Positions 59,564 to 64,000 of a stretch of DNA of 64,000 bases are shown here, one piece after another. The DNA lies in NCBI RefSeq assembly GCF_021555175.1, contig NZ_JAKGRW010000053.1, positions 1-64,000 on the forward strand, given 5' to 3'. How positions within the stretch are numbered: position 1 is the stretch's first letter; each line of letters opens with the position of its first letter. This DNA is from Nocardioides alcanivorans (GTDB lineage: Bacteria > Actinomycetota > Actinomycetes > Propionibacteriales > Nocardioidaceae). The position numbers and the translations under genes are program-made. The notes beneath the pieces are model-generated. The model saw only the letters and a program-made list of their open reading frames with translations. It was not told where the DNA came from and did no database searches.

Positions 59564-60793
59564 TCAGACCGGATACAGCGGCAGCGACCGACGCGGCTCG
59601 AACTCGAACCCGGCTCCTGTGCTGATCCGGGTCACCGCGACCTCGTCGAAGTCGCGCGCGGGCTGCTCGCGACGGACCACCCGCATCGCCCATGCCTCCC
59701 GACCACCGTCGACCTCCACGTCGAGGTGCGGGTCGATCGCGCGGACGGCTGCCTGCAGTGGCCGCACCTCATCGGGACCACACAGGGAGATCCACGCGCC
59801 GTCATCGTGCGCCGGACTCGGCCCCACCTCGAGCCATTCCCCCAGCTCGCCCACCCCGGAGACGACGTACGCCGCGGGGTTGAGCAACGGGTGCAGCCGC
59901 AGGATCTTGAGCGAGTCTGTCGTCAGCACGGCCCGGCGGATGCGCGTCGTCGCCACACCCGCGATGCCGATCAGCGTGCGCACCGCGATGTCGGTCGCCT
60001 GCTCCTCGGGCAGTCGTGCCGCCAGCGCCATCCGGAAGCCATTGGTGAGCAGGTGCATCTGCAGGCACACCTCGTCGGCGATCCGCACCAGCGCGGCGTG
60101 CGAGAACTCCGCGAAGTCCAGATCGCTCACCAGCGCACCGGCGTAGTCATCGCGCCCCTCACCGCCCCGCTCGATCGGGGCGAGCTCGATCGACGCGGCC
60201 CGCGACTTCTCGTTGCGCAGGCACAACTCGGTGGCGCGCACCGGCGGATGCGACTCGTCGATGCGCACCGTCCACGCGCAGTGAGGGGAACGGTCGGCCG
60301 GCAGCCGCGGCGGCCGGTGGATCGGCCGCACCTGCGCACGTACGTTGGTGGCGACCGCGGTGGCGTCGAACGTGGGGTCCTCGATGTCGTGACACATGGA
60401 GCGCACGTAGTCGGGTCCCATCGGCTCGACATCGATCAGCGCCCCACAGTGGTCGAGGTGGAACTCGCCGTGGAAGCGGTCGTGGACGGTGTAGCGGAAG
60501 TCCATGAACTGTGGCGGCGCCCCGATGTCGAGCTGGAGGCCCTTGAAGATCGTGACCACGTCGGAACCCTCGTATCCGAGTGCCCGCTGCATGCGCCGGG
60601 TGTAGATCGGCGAGGCAGCTGCCCATTCGTCGATGGCGATCCTCGCCATCTCCTCGCGCCCCAACGCGCCGATGCACCAAGCCATCCCGGACCGGTCGAT
60701 CAGCTGACCGACCAGCAGCAGCTCGGGCACGAGCGCGGCGAGCTCGGATCGTGACAGGTCGGCATAGTGGGACCGCGCTTCCAGATTTCCCAT
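59564..60793 (-). CDS. Conserved actinobacterial protein of unknown function
   Basis: 409 residues, soluble. I do not recognise the family with confidence. Two blocks stand out: a HLDHCGALIDVEPMGPDYV / MCHDIEDPTFDATAVATNVRAQ stretch near residues 116-155, with Cys and His spaced as in a possible metal site, and a helical LSRSELAALVPELLLVGQLIDRSG at the start. It vaguely resembles ATC-hydrolase-type proteins in the order of Cys/Asp residues. Start at 60793; the -10-like TATGAT and a CATAG...CTATG repeat lie at the promoter. Divergent from the LLM gene. Confidence 0.5.
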   Translation of the reverse strand: MGNLEARSHYADLSRSELAALVPELLLVGQLIDRSGMAWCIGALGREEMARIAIDEWAAASPIYTRRMQRALGYEGSDVVTIFKGLQLDIGAPPQFMDFRYTVHDRFHGEFHLDHCGALIDVEPMGPDYVRSMCHDIEDPTFDATAVATNVRAQVRPIHRPPRLPADRSPHCAWTVRIDESHPPVRATELCLRNEKSRAASIELAPIERGGEGRDDYAGALVSDLDFAEFSHAALVRIADEVCLQMHLLTNGFRMALAARLPEEQATDIAVRTLIGIAGVATTRIRRAVLTTDSLKILRLHPLLNPAAYVVSGVGELGEWLEVGPSPAHDDGAWISLCGPDEVRPLQAAVRAIDPHLDVEVDGGREAWAMRVVRREQPARDFDEVAVTRISTGAGFEFEPRRSLPLYPV

Positions 60794-60849
60794 AGTGGTG
60801 CCTATGATAATTGCCCTGTCAACGCTCCTCCAGAGATTCGGACGACCCC

Positions 60850-61693
60850 ATGCGCCACGGCATCGTGCTCTTCACCAGTGACCGCGGAATCACCCCCGCC
60901 CGGGCGGCCAAGGCCAGCGAGGACGCGGGTTTCGACACGTTCTACGTGCCCGAGCACACCCACATTCCCGCCAAGCGCGATGCCGCACACCCCGGCACCG
61001 GCGACGAGACGCTCCCCGACGACCGCTACCTACGCACCCTGGACCCGTGGATCGCCCTCGCCACCGCAGCCGCGGTCACCGATCGCATCCGCCTCTCCAC
61101 CGCGGTGTCCTTGCCGGTCGAACACGACCCCATCTCCTTGGCCAAGACCATCGCCTCACTCGACCACCTCTCCGGCGGTCGCGTCACGATCGGCGCCGGC
61201 TTCGGCTGGAACACCGACGAGCTCGCCGACCACGGGGTACCGCCACAGAAGCGTCGTACCGTGCTGAAGGAGTACCTCGGCGCCATGCGGGCCCTGTGGA
61301 CCGAGGAGGAGGCGGCGTACGACGGCGAGTTCGTCTCGTTCGGAGCCTCCTGGGCCTGGCCCAAGCCCGCACAGGGAACCGTTCCGGTCGTCATCGGCGC
61401 CGGCGCCGGGCCGAAGACCTTCGCCTGGATCGCCGCCAACGCGGACGGGTGGATGAGCACCCCCTCGACACCGACATCACCGGGAAGTGCGAGCTCCTCC
61501 ACAAGGCGTGGGCCGACGCCGGCCGCGAGGGCACCCCCAGATCCACGTGCTGGTCACCCACCGTCCCGCCCCCGAGGAGCTCGCTGCGTGGGCCGGGGCC
61601 GGCGTCACCGACATCATGTGGGGCGTGCCCGACAAGTCGGCCGACGAGGTCGAGGCCGCGATCGTCAAGTTGGGCCAGATGCTCGGCCTGTGA
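60850..61693 (+). CDS. LLM-class F420-type oxidoreductase (two frameshifts)
   Basis: 281 residues after repair. Luciferase-like fold: ASEDAGFDTFYVPEHTHIP, ALATAAAVTDRIRLSTAVSLPVEHDPISLAKTIASLDHLSGGRVTIGAGFGWN, EYLGAMRALWTEE and VPVVIGAGAGPKTFAWIAANADGWM. The pattern is that of F420-dependent enzymes with unknown substrates. Breaks in the C runs 61463-61467 (restores STPLDTDITGKC) and 61535-61539 (restores EGTPQIHVLVTHRP). Start at 60850. Confidence 0.83.
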
Positions 61694-61729
61694 GCACCGC
61701 GCCGGCCGGCACCGCGCCGGCCGGCACGC

Positions 61730-62440
61730 TCACGCCACCGGACGTGGCGGCAACAGACGATCGATGAGCACGAAGGCGCCGCCCAGCGCGAGGAACAGCA
61801 GGAGCACCCCCAGCACGTTGAGCAACGCTCCGCCGTAGCCGAGGTCGTCGACGTCGATGAAGTCGTAGGGATACCAGTGCCGGGTCTCGCCGGCTTCGTC
61901 ATAGGTGATGAACGGGCTGCGCACCAGGGTGTAGCCGAGCCAGACCAGCGGGATGCCGAGGCTGCGCCAGAGTGTCTGCAGCCGGAAGCGCGGCCCGGGC
62001 CCGAAGAGCAGGCAGCCGATCACCGCGAGGGCGGGCACCGCGTAGTGCATCGTCTGGTCCGCGACCTTCTGCCAGCCGACGGGGTCCCAGAGTTGCGCGA
62101 GCACCGCGGCATAGATGAGCCCGGTGACAGTGATCATGACGACGCTCGCCAGCCTGACGACGTTGAAGACGGATCCGTCGCGTCGAGGATTGCGCACCAA
62201 GAGGTAGGCGACCACGGCCACCAGGATGTTGCTCCAGACCGTGAAATAGCTGAGCACGTTCCACAACCGCACCGGCCTCGAGAGCTGGACCATGTCCGCG
62301 GTCAACGCCTGGGTGGCGACGACGACCAGCTGGACGATCACCCCGAAGGTCGCGACCGCGAAGGTCGCTCCGTGCCACCAGCGCGCTGCGGCGACTGAAC
62401 GCGCAGCCACGGCGGAGTCCTGCGATTCGACACCGGCCAT
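61730..62440 (-). CDS. Pr6Pr-family membrane protein
   Basis: 236 residues, about six membrane helices (VATFGVIVQLVVVATQAL, WNVLSYFTVWSNILVAVVAYLLV, ASVVMITVTGLIYAAVLAQLW, TMHYAVPALAVIGCLLFG, GGALLNVLGVLLLFLALGGAFVLIDRL). The FTVWSNI and HYAVPAL motifs are those of the Pr6Pr (FAR-17a/AIG1-like) family. Function unknown. Divergent from a GntR gene. Confidence 0.72.
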   Translation of the reverse strand: MAGVESQDSAVAARSVAAARWWHGATFAVATFGVIVQLVVVATQALTADMVQLSRPVRLWNVLSYFTVWSNILVAVVAYLLVRNPRRDGSVFNVVRLASVVMITVTGLIYAAVLAQLWDPVGWQKVADQTMHYAVPALAVIGCLLFGPGPRFRLQTLWRSLGIPLVWLGYTLVRSPFITYDEAGETRHWYPYDFIDVDDLGYGGALLNVLGVLLLFLALGGAFVLIDRLLPPRPVA

Positions 62441-62474
62441 GTCGCGAGCGTAGGGCACGGCCCGGTTCCCACGC

Positions 62475-62499
62475 TTGGTATACCGTTTTGGTATGCCAA
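62475..62499. promoter_or_regulatory. GntR operator candidate overlapping the start codon
   Basis: TTGGTATACC (62475-62484) and GGTATGCCAA (62490-62499), an inverted repeat with one mismatch. It covers the ATG at 62493, so the regulator would block its own start. Confidence 0.55.
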
Positions 62500-63142
62500 A
62501 GCATCTCCCCCGTTCCGTCCGCTGCGCGACGAGGTCCGTGATGCGATCCGCCAACGCATCGTTGCCGGCGCCCACCCTCCCGGCAGCCGGCTCGTGGAGC
62601 GGACCATCGCCGCCGACCTCGGGGTCTCCCGGGTCCCTGTCCGCGAAGCGCTCCAGGCGCTGGTCCTCGAAGGCTTCGCGATCGACCGCGACACCCGCGG
62701 GATCGCGGTGCGCGCGTACGACGCCGGGCAGGTCGCCGAGCTCGCCGAAGTGGGCGCCGCGCTGGAACGCGTGCTGGTCGGGTCGCTCGCCGCCAACGCC
62801 TCCCCGGACGCCCTGGCGCAACTGCGCGCCGTACTCGATGACGCGCAGGCCGCCATCGACGGTGACGACCTGCCTGCGGCGGTGGCAGCCAACGGTCGCT
62901 TCCACGACGTGCTCGCCTCGCTCGGTGAAGGCACGATCACCCATGAGGTGTTCGCCACCGTCGCCGAACGACGCCGCTGGCTGCTGGCCCAGCACACCGA
63001 TCCGGTCCCGATCCACGCCGAACACGTGGAGATCTACGCCGCCATCGCCAACGGGGACCGACTGCGGGCCCAACAACTTGCCGAGGACCACGCCAGCACC
63101 ACCATCACCCACGCGCTACGGACCGGAGGCCACCCATCATGA
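62493..63142 (+). CDS. FadR-type GntR regulator (one frameshift)
   Basis: 216 residues after repair. N-terminal wHTH LRDEVRDAIRQRIVAGAHPPGSRLVERTIAADLGVSRVPVREALQAL, then a FCD-type helical ligand domain (FHDVLASLGEG, RRRWLLAQHTDPVPIHAEHVEIYAAIANGD). The C run 62505-62509 needs one more C to give HLPPFRPLRDEV. The stop overlaps the ankyrin lipoprotein start (ATGA). Divergent from the Pr6Pr gene. Confidence 0.87.
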
Positions 63143-64000
63143 GGATGCGACTCACCCGCCTCGCCGCGATCACCGCGTCTGCTGCGCTGCTGCTCGCGGC
63201 CTGCGGATCGGACGGCAGGGCCCGACCGGAGGATCCCGGCACCAGCACTCCCCCGCCGGCTGACGATTCCCCGTCCGTTCCCGCACCCGGCAGCGCTTCC
63301 CCTGATGGCGCATCCCCCGACACGACGAGAAACCCCTACCTGGGCCTCGAGCAATCAGAGCTCGACGACAAACTGATCGCGGCTGCCTGGGACAACGACG
63401 TACGCACGGCTCGCCGCCTGATCGCGGCAGGCGCCGACGTCAATGCCACGGACGACACCGTCCAGAGCGCCTACCTCATCGCCACCAGCGAGGGTTTCAG
63501 CTCGCTGCTCGACCTCACGCTCAGGCACGGGGCAGACGTCGACAGCCTCGACTCCTGGCAGGGCACCGGCCTGATCCGGGCGAGCGAACGCGGACATGCG
63601 GGCATCGTGGGACGGCTGCTACGGGCCGGCATCGACGTGGACCATGTCAACAACCTGGGCTGGGTGGGGCTGCACGAGGCGCTCGTCTTCGCCAAGCCCG
63701 CCCAGGCCCGGGACTACGTCGACACCGTCCGGGTCCTGGTGGCCGGCGGGGCCGACGTCACCGTTGCCTCACGCAAGGACGGGCTGACGCCCGTACAGCT
63801 CGCCGAGCAGCACGGGCTGGAGGCGCAGGCGCGGATCCTACGAGCCGCCGGCAACGCCGATGGCACCGGAGCCGTCAGCGACGATGTCGCTGACCGACGG
63901 CTCCTGGCCGCTGCGCAGGACGGCGACGCGGACGCCGCGGCACTCGCGCTTCGCGCCGGTGCCGACCTGGAGTCTCGCAACGATCGGCAGCAGACGCCGT
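63139..64000 (+). CDS. Ankyrin-repeat lipoprotein (partial, runs off the window)
   Basis: 287 codons to the window end, no stop reached. LTRLAAITASAALLLAAC is a lipoprotein signal; a Ser/Pro/Thr linker (about residues 30-75) follows, then ankyrin-like repeats (LIAAGADVNATDD, LRHGADVDSLDS, LLRAGIDVDHVNN, LVAGGADVTVASRK, ALRAGADLESRND). Likely exposed outside the membrane and used in protein binding. Co-transcribed with the GntR gene. Confidence 0.8.
   Translation, partial: MRMRLTRLAAITASAALLLAACGSDGRARPEDPGTSTPPPADDSPSVPAPGSASPDGASPDTTRNPYLGLEQSELDDKLIAAAWDNDVRTARRLIAAGADVNATDDTVQSAYLIATSEGFSSLLDLTLRHGADVDSLDSWQGTGLIRASERGHAGIVGRLLRAGIDVDHVNNLGWVGLHEALVFAKPAQARDYVDTVRVLVAGGADVTVASRKDGLTPVQLAEQHGLEAQARILRAAGNADGTGAVSDDVADRRLLAAAQDGDADAAALALRAGADLESRNDRQQTP

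Overview
This is a 64-kb chromosomal segment from a high-G+C actinobacterium. Gene content suggests a Nocardioides-like member of the Propionibacteriales, but that is inference. The evidence is strong G/C codon-position bias, an XPB-type helicase behind a WYL-like partner, a PIN-PhoH fusion, BTAD/SARP regulators, a DUF222-HNH gene, an F420-type LLM oxidoreductase and DtxR-type iron boxes. There are about 60 genes in short operons and no rRNA, tRNA, CRISPR array, prophage or transposase that I can see.

Layout. 1-8.1 kb: XPB helicase, CutC, a GntR regulator, a MacB/FtsX-type ABC exporter, AlkB and a PNPOx-fold protein. 8.1-12.7 kb: a coxS-L-M-G molybdenum hydroxylase operon of the form II type behind a CRP-like site. 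12.7-23 kb: two hydrolases, a DUF222-HNH gene followed by three REP-like repeats, a COG0523 GTPase behind a Zur/Fur-like palindrome, an iron-boxed DUF2470 protein, a HAD phosphatase, a flavin monooxygenase, a DUF1707 protein and a lipoprotein. 23-24.7 kb: class I fumarase and a strong terminator. 24.8-34.1 kb: the most interesting block. It holds two secreted choice-of-anchor-C-like proteins with matching C-terminal tripartite tails, a short exosortase-family protein, a giant SARP-AAA regulator, a small SARP, a 53-residue protein that is little more than an LPATG anchor, a processive GT2 synthase and UDP-GlcNAc 2-epimerase. I read it as a regulated surface-protein and exopolysaccharide (matrix) locus. 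34-48 kb: an MBL-fold hydrolase, LysR/UPF0324 exporter pair, spermidine-synthase-like protein, orphan solute-binding lipoprotein with NTF2-like partner and PucR regulator, class II fumarase, secreted SurE, methyltransferase, acyl-CoA synthetase, TetR and an OYE-family oxidoreductase. 48-58 kb: a secreted transglycosylase, PIN-PhoH, isoprenyl transferase, hemolysin III, and a complete ferric-siderophore uptake set (SIP, FepG, FepD, FepB, FepC) around a DtxR-type box. 58-64 kb: thioesterase, PadR, an unknown conserved protein, an LLM oxidoreductase, a Pr6Pr-type membrane protein, GntR and an ankyrin lipoprotein cut by the window end.

Quality. At least 27 single-base frameshifts break otherwise intact genes. 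Each one I checked is repaired by adding one base to a run of the same base, nearly always C or G. This looks like systematic homopolymer under-calling and not gene decay, so I annotate the broken genes as full-length CDS and give the break positions.

Two 64-bp elements of identical length and in opposite orientation (6935-6998 and 51288-51351) have conserved palindromic ends and are not explained by any gene.
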